A DNA stretch of 64,000 bases from NCBI GenBank assembly GCA_028023455.1, contig JAQFVV010000567.1:124001-188000 (forward strand), written 5' to 3'. A program made the translations under genes and the position numbers. This DNA comes from Epiperipatus broadwayi. Lineage: Eukaryota; Onychophora; Udeonychophora; Euonychophora; Peripatidae. Positions within the stretch are counted from its first letter, which is position 1. Each line of letters opens with the position of its first letter. Positions 11,251 to 21,864 of the stretch are shown in pieces. The notes under the pieces were generated by a model. That model searched no databases, was not told where the DNA came from, and saw only the letters and a program-made list of their open reading frames with translations.

Positions 11251-11300
11251 CCAACCTTTAGACCATGGTTTTGAGCTAGTTGGCTCACCTCAATAAAGGG
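11251..11300 (-). ncRNA. Hammerhead-like core, family IV copy a
   Basis: Minus strand: CCUUUA, UUGAGGU, stem II GAGC/GCUC, AAAA, the self-complementary ACCAUGGU, C, then UAAAGG. Stem I CCUUUA/UAAAGG is six perfect pairs. Compared with CUGANGA...GAAA, it has C3U, A9U and G12A. A relic. Confidence 0.5.
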
Positions 11301-11346
11301 TAGGAAGACCAGAAACTGATAGAATTCAATATCTTTTTTGTTGTCT

Positions 11347-11395
11347 CCAACTTTTAGACCATGGTTTCGAGCTAGTTGGCTCACCTCAGTAAAGG
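11347..11395 (-). ncRNA. Hammerhead-like core, family IV copy b (best of three)
   Basis: Minus strand: CCUUUA, CUGAGGU, stem II GAGC/GCUC around CAACUA, GAAA, ACCAUGGU, C, UAAAAG. The only core deviation is U at position 9, where A is expected. The cleavage triplet is GUC and stem III is self-complementary without a loop. Stem I pairs UUUA/UAAA. Confidence 0.6.
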
Positions 11396-11430
11396 GTAGG
11401 AATACCAGAAACTGTTTCTGGTCTTTCTAT

Positions 11431-11479
11431 CCTTTACTGAGGTGAGACAACTAGCTCAAAACCATGGTCTAAAAGTTGG
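11431..11479 (+). ncRNA. Hammerhead-like core, family IV copy c
   Basis: Plus strand: CCUUUA, CUGAGGU, GAGA/GCUC around CAACUA, AAAA, ACCAUGGU, C, UAAAAG. Changes: A9U, G12A and one stem II mismatch. It is the inverted partner of copy b across the palindrome centre. Confidence 0.5.
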
Positions 11480-11573
11480 AGACAATGAAAGAGATATTGA
11501 ATTCTATCTCTCTCAGCGTTTATGTAAACAAAAGCTTGTTAGGAGCTATTGGTAAAGCTCCATCTAGTGGTCA

Positions 11574-12421
11574 TAAAATGCAAGCTTATATATATATTTC
11601 CATTACTATTGATATATATATATGTTTTTGTTTATTTTTATTTAAAAATGTAAAATTATTTATTGATGAATAATATGTAGTCTTAAATTAAATGGTATTC
11701 TTTTGGCATACTAAAGTTTAAGAGAACTGTGTCTTTCCTAACTTGAAATTTATTTCTTGTAGTATAGTAATTATTAATTCAATGTTTCAAAATATTCATT
11801 TGTTTTGGTGATTATAAATTAACTTTAAATACATCATTTTTATTAGAAAAAAGATTATACTGTAATAAGTATTTATTTTACTGTGTTTATATTAATTGGT
11901 ATTAATAAATAAGTAAATTCATTTTTATCTATATACATTTTTTTTGGTTAATTATATTTTATATTAAGTCTCAAAGAAGGTATATTTTGAACTCATATTT
12001 TAGAAAGGAGGAATGTTCTGCAACATATTTGTAATACATATACATATATGTTTAGTATTTATTATTAAATAACTGGAGATTAATAGACAATTACATATGT
12101 AAATATCAAAATAATTTTAATTAATGATTTATTGTGTATTCAATTAGATTGTATGTGTATATATCAAATATTTATGATTTATTCATATATATATATAATC
12201 GATATTTATTTATTAATAAATTTGAATTTAATTTAAATCAAATAAACTTGGTTGATTATTGTCTGGTTGTGCAAACAAATGTATTGCTTAATAACAATTG
12301 AGTGAAAGCAGATAAAGTATCTAAGTTGTAAGAGTGACTTACAAACAACAACCTTCCTACACTAATCTATACCATATTAAGCCTAACCAACTAATTATCA
12401 AATAACAGTTATTCTTTGTTA
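11574..12421. other. AT-rich DNA, nothing recognised
   Basis: No supported feature. A short TA/ATAT run occurs near 12188-12198. Confidence 0.6.
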
Positions 12422-12462
12422 AACACACACATGCACACACACACACACGCATATATATATAT

Positions 12463-13837
12463 TGTACCTATATTGATATAGGCACATTTAATTTTTATCT
12501 AAAATTATTATTAAAGTAATCGTTCGTAAAAGAAAAACATAAAATTAAATGTTGAAGAGTTTATTCAGTTTGTTTTAAAAAAAGATAGGAATTAAATAGT
12601 TTTATTAGTATTCGTAAAAATATAAATATACAAATCTCTTTTCATTCAAGTTTAATTAAAGAAAAATAATGTTAAAACTAAATAGTAAATTGTATTAAAA
12701 ATATATGACCGTATATATGTGTGATTGTCAACAATTGAATAAATGTTATTATAAAGTTAAAAAAGATTATTAAAAAACACGGCTATGGTTATTAATTAAA
12801 ATATAAAACAACATCTCTGCATGGCTATTACTAATTAAGCAATCTTCCAAAACACGTTTATCAAAGGATTAATTGATAAGGAATTTGACAGCAGATCTTT
12901 GCCGGAGATATCAGAAAGACAACAAGGCGCAGGTATAAATAGACTTTTTTTTATCGGACAGTATTCAGTTCCACAAATTAATTGAGTTGAGACAATCAGT
13001 TCATAAAATTATTGAGAGAGTGCAGTTCGGAAATTGATTGAGTCAGTTAAGAAACAAAATGCGGTGCTGAGAATATTTTGGAACGCACGTTTGTCTCCTG
13101 CCTAGATGTCCGAGAAAACAGCAGATCTGCCCGTGAAATAATGTCAGCTTAACATCTTAGAAAATCTCCGCCAGTATCTAATTGTCTCCTATAGTAATAA
13201 TCGTGAAAATCAGGAAACTCAGCAAGGAAACGTCCCAGCCAGCTGGAAGCATTCATACTGGAAGAAAACAAAGTGTTAAATCTACGTTCAAAATCCTAGG
13301 TAAAACATTTGCTTATTTTCGTTTATACTGTAATAGCCATTGCATTTCATTAATTCGTGCAAATCCTCCAAGAGTCTAATTATATGAACTCAATATCATA
13401 CATAAATGAACTATTGATATGTGTGTGATTAAATTTCAAATGCTATGTAGTCCTTTATTATCATTATTATGTGTGTGCATTAGTTAATAGGTGCATGATC
13501 ATTCTACCAATATTTATTAATGAAATTAGAGTGTTCTGTTATTGAATCTATAGGAATATTTAGACTATTTAGAAATGTTAATTTAAAATATGCGTGTGTT
13601 TTATTAGAATTATAAAATGTTTAAATTTAGTAAATAAATGTTAGTTAATAAATTATCTTTAAAATTAAACTTTATTTGTCGGTCAATTATTTTTATCAAT
13701 TCCTTTTAACAAATTCTTTTAATCACTAATTAAGTATAATCTATTAGTGATTACAAACAACTGAGCTAGTCGTGGATTTAGGCGTTGGGTTAGTTGCCAC
13801 TATTCAAAGTGCGTTGTCTATTCTTTTAGAATAAGCA
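12463..13837 (+). mobile_element. LTR copy 1 of a Gypsy-like retrotransposon
   Basis: About 1375 bp, starting TGTACC just after a (CA)n(TA)n tract and ending CA, two bases before a TGGCGCCC primer-binding site. A diverged second copy lies at 20105-21504. Conserved blocks include TATAAATA (12934), GCCGGAG upstream of it, a TTTATCGGACA block downstream of it, AAACAGCA...TCTGCCC near 13120, TTCAAAATCCTAGGTAAA near 13290-13305 and AATCCTCCAAGAG near 13363. The distance from TATA box to the LTR end (about 900 bp) means a long R-U5. The open frame at 13182-13379 is not conserved in copy 2 and is chance. Confidence 0.75.
12934..12941 (+). promoter_or_regulatory. TATA box of LTR copy 1
   Basis: TATAAATA in the context GGTATAAATA, conserved at the matching place in LTR copy 2 (20689). 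It is followed in both copies by a pyrimidine run and ATCGGACA about 20 bp on, which may mark the transcription start. Confidence 0.65.
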
Positions 13838-13839
13838 GC

Positions 13840-13850
13840 TGGCGCCCGTG
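13840..13850 (+). promoter_or_regulatory. Primer-binding site, tRNA-Lys type
   Basis: TGGCGCCCGTG lies two bases after the CA end of LTR copy 1. The first nine bases match the start of the usual tRNA-Lys-complementary site of LTR retroelements. The later bases have drifted. Confidence 0.65.
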
Positions 13851-14330
13851 TTTATACACAAACAAAAAAAGGTGCTTTGAACTTGGTGTTGAACTCAACA
13901 GTCGAGAAGAAGTTATGTCCTGGAAATGTAACGTTAGTTATATACTTTATAGCTATCATTTGGGCATACATACTCTCTGAGTATGTTATTCTCTGCCTAA
14001 GAGGCCGGTGATTCGAATACACATATTCGAATAGACGGTTCAATATATACACACCCACAAAACATCGTGATGAGTAAATTATTATTTTTTTTTTTTAAAA
14101 AGACAGATAAATGTTTAGATTAGACATTAAAATAAATAAATACACACACACATATACATCATTTGACTAACCGCAAGTGTTTTTAACTAACCGACATTAT
14201 AACATGAATAAAGATATCTCCACAATTCCATTACAATATTGGAAAGAAGAAAAAGGCAGCCTCAATAGATGATGAGATGAGATGTGATAGAGAAATAATG
14301 TCCATCACCTAAATGTCATCACTCTATCAT
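13851..14330 (+). mobile_element. 5' leader region of the LTR element, non-coding
   Basis: Weakly matches the sequence after the primer-binding site of copy 2 (GGTGTTGAACTCAACAGTCGAG here against GGGTTTGAATCTAGCAGCCAAG there). It contains GGTGATTCGAATAC, which resembles a tRNA B box, and ATTCGAATA in both orientations. It ends before a (CA)n tract at 14333-14362. No gag frame can be recognised. Confidence 0.4.
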
Positions 14331-14332
14331 AA

Positions 14333-14368
<36 letters not shown>

Positions 14369-14529
14369 TTCTGAAATTCATTATAAAGTTCTAAAAAAAA
14401 ATCTTCACTATTGAGTTACTGCCAAATAAATCTGCACTCTCAGGACATAAATGCATTGTTTTCGCATATGAATAATATGAATTTATTAATATTAAAAATG
14501 GAGCAGACTAAGTACTACAAGAACAAGAA

Positions 14530-15180
14530 AAGAATATCATTTCCCTCTATGTTGATGATGTAATTATGTGTCACAAAGCTGAAAAACATCTAAATCATCT
14601 CAACATATACTTACAGGAATCCTAAATCAAACCACCAGGCAAACAAGAAGTTTCATTCTTGGGACATTTAATAAATAAAGAAAAAAATAAATCTCATTCT
14701 GACAAGATCTCAGCTAGGATTTTCTAATATTAAATAACAAAAAGAATTAAGGTCAGTTTTGAAGCTATATAATTATTACCATATATTTTTACCAAATGTT
14801 TGAGGTGAATATGCTCATTTTACAGAGATCAAAAAATGGAATTGTACAAGTTAACAATGTCAGGATTTTTAGCACATAAAAGATAATTTTCTTAAATGAA
14901 GTATCCTGACATTTTCTGAATTTGACATCTAAACTAATAGTAGTGGATGTAGTTTGAGAGTTGTACTATTCCAAATTAACATGAATCAACAGCTGTCAGT
15001 ATTATATTTTTGTAACAGATACCTAAAAATAGCAGAGCTACACTACAACAGAAAAGATCTTCACCATTGTATAGGCTTTTGGAAATTGTAAACAGTTTCT
15101 TTTAGGATCTCATATTATTGTCATCATTGAACATAAATTCTCGGAGTTTCCTAATAGAAATTATTTTCCCAATAATTGTT
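14530..15180 (+). pseudogene. Gypsy-like reverse transcriptase and RNase H relic
   Basis: Near 14539 a frame reads SLYVDDVIMCHKAEKHLNHL, then after one stop EVSFLGHLINKE. This is the catalytic YVDD plus the FLGH block of Ty3/Gypsy reverse transcriptases at the right spacing. Near 15003-15170 a degraded frame reads RYLKIAELHYNRKD and then FFLGSHIIVI-EHK, matching the start of the Gypsy RNase H domain. Orientation and order agree with the LTR and primer-binding site upstream. Stops and frameshifts are numerous. The next kilobase may continue the element, but I cannot name a domain there. Confidence 0.7.
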
Positions 15181-15199
15181 TAATCTGCTGAAGTTTTTT

Positions 15200-17053
15200 T
15201 ATTACAGATATTCAAGTATCAAATCATATTTTATTCAGAATCTGTCAATGTGATAGCCAATATTTTAAAGCACAACTCAATCAGTGTATAACAGCAGCAC
15301 TCAAACACAGACAACAATTTTATTGTGGTAATATCATGTACACTGATAACTAATAGAAGAATTATTACAACAACTCAATCAATTATAAAAATTCAAGTAG
15401 AATACAGTCATATTATAACTTTTTAAATAGATAATTATCTACACAACATCCAACTTTTAACCAGATTCAAAGAAACCAATATTGTACAAATTAATGAATG
15501 GCTTATTGTCCTAAAAACAGACTATGCAGGAAAAACCCTGGGAGATTGTTATACCAAAGGATTTTAGAAAAAAACTCTTTATGTATATCTATTATCTGTT
15601 ACTTACAATATGGTCCTTGCAAAATGGATAATATTTAATGGAGTGTTGTTCTACCACTTGTATTTTAATATATATTATTTATCCATTAAACATGTCAAAT
15701 CTGTTCCAAAACTAAATCTCTCAATAAGTCATTTACATGAATCATCAATCTATTTTAGGAAAAACCCAAATGAGTTTGGTTTATTTGATTTTTGTGAACC
15801 CCCTGCCTTTATTTTAGTCAATGCTAAAAACAGTATTAGATTATTATAAAACCAGAAAATTTTTAATATGAGAAAACCTCAAAGAATTATAATGGATCAT
15901 AAGATATCTTTTATGTCCAGGAACTGAAACAGGGATACAAAACATGAGTATTCACTACTTGTTAAATTGTAATGTAATCTAGGGTTTTGCTGAAGTTAAA
16001 TCAACTATTCCAATTATATGTAGCAACCGACTGCAAAGGATAGGTAAATCAAATTATGCATGTAAATAATTGTAAAAATTAGATTTGTAACCAGTTCACT
16101 GGATTCTTTTCTAAGCAGTTACATTTTAGAAGTCATAAATTGGTTTGAATAAAGACCAAGAAAATATTTTTATATACAGTTGACAATTTATATTAAATAA
16201 AAACACAACCACCAGTGATTCATAAAGAAATTGATGTGAATTAGAATTAAGAAAATATTTGTATGTAATTGATATATATGACTAAACAATGGAATAAACA
16301 GGGTGACAAAATATTATGCCATTTTGGTAGGGGAGATTTTTTTGGGTGTGAACACTCCATGTTAATAGCTTGCTAATGAATAATACTAAAATTCTTTCCA
16401 TTGTAATAGAGGTCCTCATATGATACAAATAAAGATTAGCAATAATGTATTTTTCTTTTTGGATGAGCCAGAAATAGGATTTTACAATGCTTGGAGTATT
16501 AGATTATTCAGAGAGTCTCACTAATAATCACAATAAAAAACTGAGAAATAATCTAAATAATAAGAAGGAATAATGGAGTGTAATTACTATGTGTATTTTT
16601 TTACCTGATCCAGTGATGCAAATAATAAGTGAACTTTTCATAAGATCCCATAAAGAAGGTGATCATGAAAAGTATGACTAATGTAAAGTTATAGTTGTTT
16701 CTGTAAATCTAAATATTTATGTAAACCAAATAAAAGAATGATTCATTAATTATAAAATTTGGAGATTATGCTGTTTTAAAAAATAATATTAATATTATAC
16801 CTACATGTTAAATGTTATATATGCACATATTTATATACTGAAATGAATGTTTTCATTGGTGAAAGATGTTTTATGAAGCATATTTTCGATATTACCCATG
16901 TTTATTAGAATGAAATAAATAACTTACCAATGTTTTGATAATACTTATCCTCAATTAGGTGAAAAATGTATAAAGTAATAATTACATGGATAATAGAATT
17001 GCTTTACATGGATTAGAATAGTCTGAATTAAATTTAACAGTATTTTTTATATT
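15200..17053. other. AT-rich DNA, possible further pol decay, no named feature
   Basis: Contains a 79-codon open frame at 15610-15849(+) beginning at ATG, with no recognisable domain. It may be the tail of the Gypsy-like element or chance. Nothing else is supported. Confidence 0.4.
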
Positions 17054-17345
17054 GTTATATTTTTATTTACAACTATCAAACTCAGTCCACTCACAGCTTT
17101 GACGCCATCCATCTCAGATAAATACAATAATGATTATTATTAATCATTTACTAAACTAGAGATCTAAACTTTAAACCTCAATTAAAGATTAATATATCCG
17201 ATTTTTTTTTATTATATTATTTATTTTTAAACATATAGACACATGGAGTCATTCACCTTTCTCTTTCCCATGTGTAATATCTTTACAGGTATATTAAACA
17301 AACTCCATACTTCCACATTCTTTTTAAATTCATATAAATAAAGAT
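17054..17345 (+). repeat. Family II repeat, truncated copy
   Basis: Matches 28264-28560 and 35929-36172 through landmarks CTCAGATAAATACAATAATG, TTAATCATTTACTAAACTAGAG, CCCATGTGTAATATCTTTACA and CATTCTTTTTAAATTCA. It stops just before the part of the unit that holds the hammerhead core. Confidence 0.8.
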
Positions 17346-18394
17346 TTTATATATTTATTTGTGTTAAAAAACTTTTCCAAATAGTTGGTGATTTTATTGT
17401 TTCATCACTTTTATTAATGCAGTTTTTGTTTTAAAAAATTCAGTAGCTTCCATAAATATTCTTTGATTATGGTTATTGCACGAGGATATGATTTTGGTAT
17501 TTGGGAAGTCTATGCGATGGCCAGGATTTAAAACGTTCACGGAGAGCAAGTGCTGAGATGTTGAATGTTGTTGTTTTTTTTATAAATTTTTTTTTTATTT
17601 TAATAAACACAGTTAATTCCGAAAACATGTTTCATAAAATTTGTATATACACATGTGAAATAAAATTTAAAAATACCATACTATGTGATTGTGGAATGTA
17701 ATTTGTAAGGCATGCATAAGCTTAACTCTTAATTATAGTTATTATTTAAGAAATGATAAACGCTCGTGATATTTAAGCATTCAAGTGATAGGTTGAAAAC
17801 AGACAATAGTTCAATTTTTCTGCTCTAAAGTGAGATTTTTTAAAAATTTAGTTGGCTGAAAAGCAATTTAGATATCTTTAGCTAACAATTGACCGTGCCA
17901 TTTTACCACTTCAAACTCTACAAGATAATGCAATTGCAGACTTAAATGAAAAAGGGTTGGAAACGTAGCATGAAAAAATGTGATTACCACAGAAAAACTT
18001 CATTTGAAGCAGAATGATGAGATAAAAAGTTTTTATCATTATGAAAGGAAAAGTCTAAGGTTAGAGCAAAAGAGTTAATTGAATATAATATTAATGTCTA
18101 AGTATGTGACAAACAAAATATAAATTATTTCTCTCAGATATCTTGTGAAAGTAAGACAATATGTGTCTTTATTTAAACATCCCAAATTACTCTGGTTAAA
18201 TTCAAAATAGCATATTATAGAAAAGTGGAACTAATTATAGGATTAAAAAACATTGTAGTAACACATAATTTAAGATAAGATCATTATATCAATGGAAAGG
18301 TTATTGTTTATTTATGTTAATTCAGTTTTGTAAAATAAAATTTAAAGTGTTTATAAAATGTATGTTATTAGGATATTTGCGGATTAGACGTCAG
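17346..18394. other. AT-rich DNA, nothing recognised
   Basis: A 66-codon frame at 17501 has no recognisable content and is not called. No repeat or RNA motif is supported. Confidence 0.5.
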
Positions 18395-18775
18395 CGCTGA
18401 AAAAACGTCAACACATACAAATATGTAAATAAAGATCAAAGTAAACACATTTACAACCTTCTAACAACGAAAACAATTTTATCAGTGAATATTAAATGAT
18501 AAACCAACATTTAGACTATCAGCTTTCTCTTGATCGTGATATTATCTAATATTCACTTAAAAAATTGTTTTCATTTTTAAAGATTGTAAATGTGCTTAAT
18601 TCGGTCTTTATTCAAATAGTTTAAAGTCAATATTAGATAATAACCCGCTCAGGAGAAAGTTATTAGTCAAAATGATGGTTTATTATCTAATATTTACTTA
18701 AAAAAATTAATTGTTTTCGTTTTTAAATGTATATAATTCAGTCTTTATTTACCCATTTTTCCGAGCCGGCATTAT
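18395..18775. repeat. Complex inverted repeat with a third partial arm
   Basis: Arm 1 (about 18415-18500) and arm 2 (about 18535-18610) are inverted: GTGAATATTAAATGATA against TATTATCTAATATTCAC, and AAAACAATTTT against AAAATTGTTTT. A third segment (about 18628-18760) repeats arm 2 (GGTTTATTATCTAATATTTAC, then ATTGTTTTCGTTTTTAAA, then CAGTCTTTATTT). It is non-coding with no hammerhead core visible. Probably a decayed fold-back or MITE. Confidence 0.6.
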
Positions 18776-19535
18776 AAAATAAATGTATATTTTTTTCTAT
18801 GTACAAAATGTTGCTTTCTCTTACTATCTGGACTAATACGTATGTGAAATCTCACCATTGTACCATTATTAGTTCATCTGTTAGTTAAAAAAAAAAAGAA
18901 GAAGAGTAATACAAAAGATTAAAATAATCCGAGTAGTAAGAGATGTAATAAAAATATTTTGTTATAGGAATTTTAGTTAATGCTCCTGTGGAAAATATGT
19001 ACAATATAATTACAGTTGAGACAAAAAATAACTTTAGTGACTGAAAAAGCCATACATATCAAATCTTTATCATATAACCTACAAACCTTCATGAATATAT
19101 TTAATATGTTTGGCTAGTATCCAGTATTTCTATGGGACTGAGAGCCTATATTCAGAAAAGATAGAAGAAAAGTAGAATTAACAATTGATTATGTATAAAA
19201 TTGTTCTATAAATATGATTAATATAAGTTTTTACTTCAAATCAAAGAATTTATTTTTAAGAGAAAGACTGACATTTTTAATTATCTAAAAAAAAAGGAAA
19301 TACCGTCAGTTTGTTAAGATTGTAAAGTTTACATATAAATTTCAGGTGAATTTGATTTGATTCACATTTATGCGTTATTTAATGTATATAGAAATTTGTT
19401 TGATATAATTTGTGTGATTTTTTTACATTCATTTAACAGTTTGTTTAGAAAGATAATTCTGACATTGTTATGGTGTAATGTTTTTGAAAGCAAAATTGTA
19501 TAAATGAGTTTATTTTGTTTAATGAATTAAGTTAT
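18776..19535. other. AT-rich DNA, nothing recognised
   Basis: No supported feature before the microsatellite. Confidence 0.6.
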
Positions 19536-20104
19536 ATACATGCATACATGCGTGCATGCATACATACATACATACATACATACATACATACATACATACA
19601 TACATACACAAAACGCATACACACATACACACGCATACATGCATGCGTAATACACACATACATACATGCATACATACATACACACATACATGCATACATG
19701 CACACATACACACATGCATACATATATGCATACATGCATGCATATATACATGCATGCATACATACATACACACATGCATGCATACATACATACATACATA
19801 AATGCATGCATACATACATGCATGCATGCATACATACTTACATACATACACATACATACATACATGTACACACTTACATACACACATACACACATACGTA
19901 TACACATACACACATATATACATACCCATACATGCATACACATACATACATATACACATACACACAGAGACACCCACAATGCACACACATACATACGTGG
20001 GTACATGTATACATATGTACATACATACACACATACATACACACACATACATGCATACATACATACATACACATACACACATACATAGAAACACACATAC
20101 ATAC
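19536..20104. repeat. Large (ATAC)n microsatellite with CATG variants
   Basis: About 570 bp of ATAC repeats interspersed with GCATGCAT and ACACAC variants. Because the tetramer read in triplets makes a stop-free 12-bp cycle, long spurious frames appear on both strands (His/Tyr/Ile/Thr on plus, Met/Tyr/Val/Cys on minus). None is a gene. The tract abuts the start of LTR copy 2. Confidence 0.97.
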
Positions 20105-21504
20105 TGTGCCAAGACTGTATTGGCACATATATAAAATAATTTTATCTAAAAAAATTATTAAAGTAAGGAATCAACAAATCAATAAGTTATAAAAATCTCA
20201 AGTTTCTTTATTAAACGAAATGTAGTTTGTTTTTGCAAACGTTAAATTAATTAAAAGAGGGGAGGGGGAGTTTTTCTATAGAAAAAAACTAGGATTTCAT
20301 AAAAGAAATTAAAGAGTTAAAAGTCTAAAAATATAAATCTCTTTATTTAAATTAAAGAAAAAAAGTAATCTTAAAACTAGTTCTGATTTTAAAATAAAAT
20401 CATATATGTGCATAAATGTAAGCTTGTTAATAAAATATAAAATAAATGTGTGCATATGTGCATGTTAAAATCATATTGAGAAAAACACATGAAAATAAAT
20501 GTTAAAATGAGAGTTAAAAACGTATATTTAAAAACACAGTGTTGGGCTACTAATTAAAAGTATAAAAACAACACGTTTGCATGGCTACTAATTAAATAAT
20601 CTTCAAAAACATGTCAAAGGATTAGTTACTAAAGGAATTTTAACAACAGATATTGCCGGAGGATATTAAAAGGACAACACATCATAGGTATAAATAACCA
20701 AGTTTTATCGGACATTTCAGTCTAGTTAATTGCATAAGAGATAACAATTGAGTCAGTTCAGAGAGTATAATCTAGATCATGCAGTTTATTATGTATCAGT
20801 CAGAAATGCAATGTTAAAATCTTTGGAAAACATACGTCTTTCTCCAGCCTGAAGTCCGGTAAAACAGCAAAATCTGCCCATGAAATAACATCTGCGTAAC
20901 AGCTTGGAAATCCTCCATCAATATTTAACTATCTCCAGGAATAATACCAATGAATAAGCATTGAAACCTCCTCGAGAAACTTCGAATCTAACCAGTTAGA
21001 GATATCTCATTAGAAGCAACAAACAGCAAGTTCAAAATCCTAGGTAAATAACATTTTTTTCTTATATTCTTTCCTAAGTAGCCATCATATTCGTGAATCC
21101 TCCAAGAGCATAATTATATGAACTCTATAGCACATAAAAAATGAACTATTAATTTGTGTGTTCTAAAAATACATATGTTATATTCTTAATGCTTTATTAT
21201 ATGTCAGTGTGTGAATCGAATATATGCATGATTAAAAATACCAATATTATATTAGTAAAAATTTATAAAAGTAGTTATATTTAGTATATATTTTTTTGTT
21301 ATGTTAATAAATTGTCTTTAAACTTAAGCCTTAATTTGTCAGTCAATTCTTTTATCAACTCTTTTATCAATTCTTTTATCAATTCTTTCACCACTACTTC
21401 TGTATAAGTTGTTAATGATTAAAAAAATAGACTGAGCTAGTTAAGGGAATTGATTCGAGCACTGGATTATGAGCCTACTGTCCGAATACATTAGTCTTAG
21501 ACTA
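20105..21504 (+). mobile_element. LTR copy 2 of the Gypsy-like retrotransposon
   Basis: About 1400 bp, starting TGTGCC, colinear with 12463-13837 (TATAAATA at 20689, GCCGGAGGATAT, ACAGCAAAATCTGCCC, TTCAAAATCCTAGGTAAA). It ends two bases before TGGTGCCTGG, a decayed primer-binding site. Its terminal CA has become TA. As in copy 1, it is preceded by microsatellite and followed by leader sequence. It therefore looks like a second 5' end rather than the 3' LTR of the first element. Confidence 0.75.
20689..20696 (+). promoter_or_regulatory. TATA box of LTR copy 2
   Basis: TATAAATA in the context GGTATAAATA, aligned with the same element in copy 1 and followed by TTTATCGGACA. Confidence 0.6.
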
Positions 21505-21506
21505 GC

Positions 21507-21772
21507 TGGTGCCTGGGGTTTACTCCAAAACAAATAAAGTGTTTGGATAGTAGGGGTTTGAATCTAGCAGCCAAGGTGGGCCACAAAATGATCGTGGGTA
21601 TCGTTGATAGTTAAAGCTATCAATAATATTTCCCACTTTGCTCGAACGTGCCGGTTCATTAACGTAACATTTATAATTACATAAGATTATAAATGTGTTA
21701 TAAAGAAGTTTGAAACCAGCCAAAACTTTTGCAGTGTAAGTAAGATCTTCTGTGGATCGAACCCGGTACAAT
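21507..21772 (+). mobile_element. Decayed primer-binding site and leader of LTR copy 2
   Basis: TGGTGCCTGG at 21507 corresponds to the TGGCGCCCG site of copy 1. The following sequence parallels the copy 1 leader, with AAATAAAGTGTTTGGA against AAAAAAAGGTGCTTTGAA. It ends in GGATCGAACCCGGTAC just before an ATAC run. No gag is recognised. Confidence 0.5.
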
Positions 21773-21864
21773 ACATACACACAAACATACATACACACAC
21801 ATACATATATACATACATACATACATACATACATACATACATACATACATACATACATTCATAC
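21772..21864. repeat. (ATAC)n microsatellite
   Basis: Tetranucleotide run ending at 21864. It is followed by TGTACCTATA, the same ten bases that open LTR copy 1, with no further similarity. Confidence 0.95.

Larger units (their letters stand above)
11157..11573. repeat. Fold-back element (family IV) with three hammerhead-like cores
   Basis: A palindrome with outer arms 11157-11220 and 11510-11573 (TGATCACTAGATGGAGC against its complement) and a centre near 11412 (CCAGAAAC/GTTTCTGG). The left side holds two direct copies of a 96-bp unit (GATAGAATTC at 11222 and 11318) and the right side one inverted copy. Each unit carries a hammerhead-like core (about 11251-11300 and 11347-11395 on minus, 11431-11479 on plus). 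No protein is encoded; two open frames that cover it are chance. Confidence 0.85.

Noticed and set aside
13990-14055. Possible tRNA gene or SINE (CCGGTGATTCGAATAC B-box-like)
   Set aside because: No cloverleaf, and the A box is not convincing. It lies in the leader of the LTR element, and ATTCGAAT is locally palindromic.
14530-14720. Initially read as a Ty1/copia reverse transcriptase because of LYVDD
   Set aside because: HLNHL plus FLGHLI spacing and the RNase H pattern downstream fit Ty3/Gypsy better.
19515-20192. Several overlapping frames of up to 225 codons on both strands
   Set aside because: They are translations of the (ATAC)n microsatellite (His/Tyr/Ile/Thr or Met/Tyr/Val/Cys periodic peptides).
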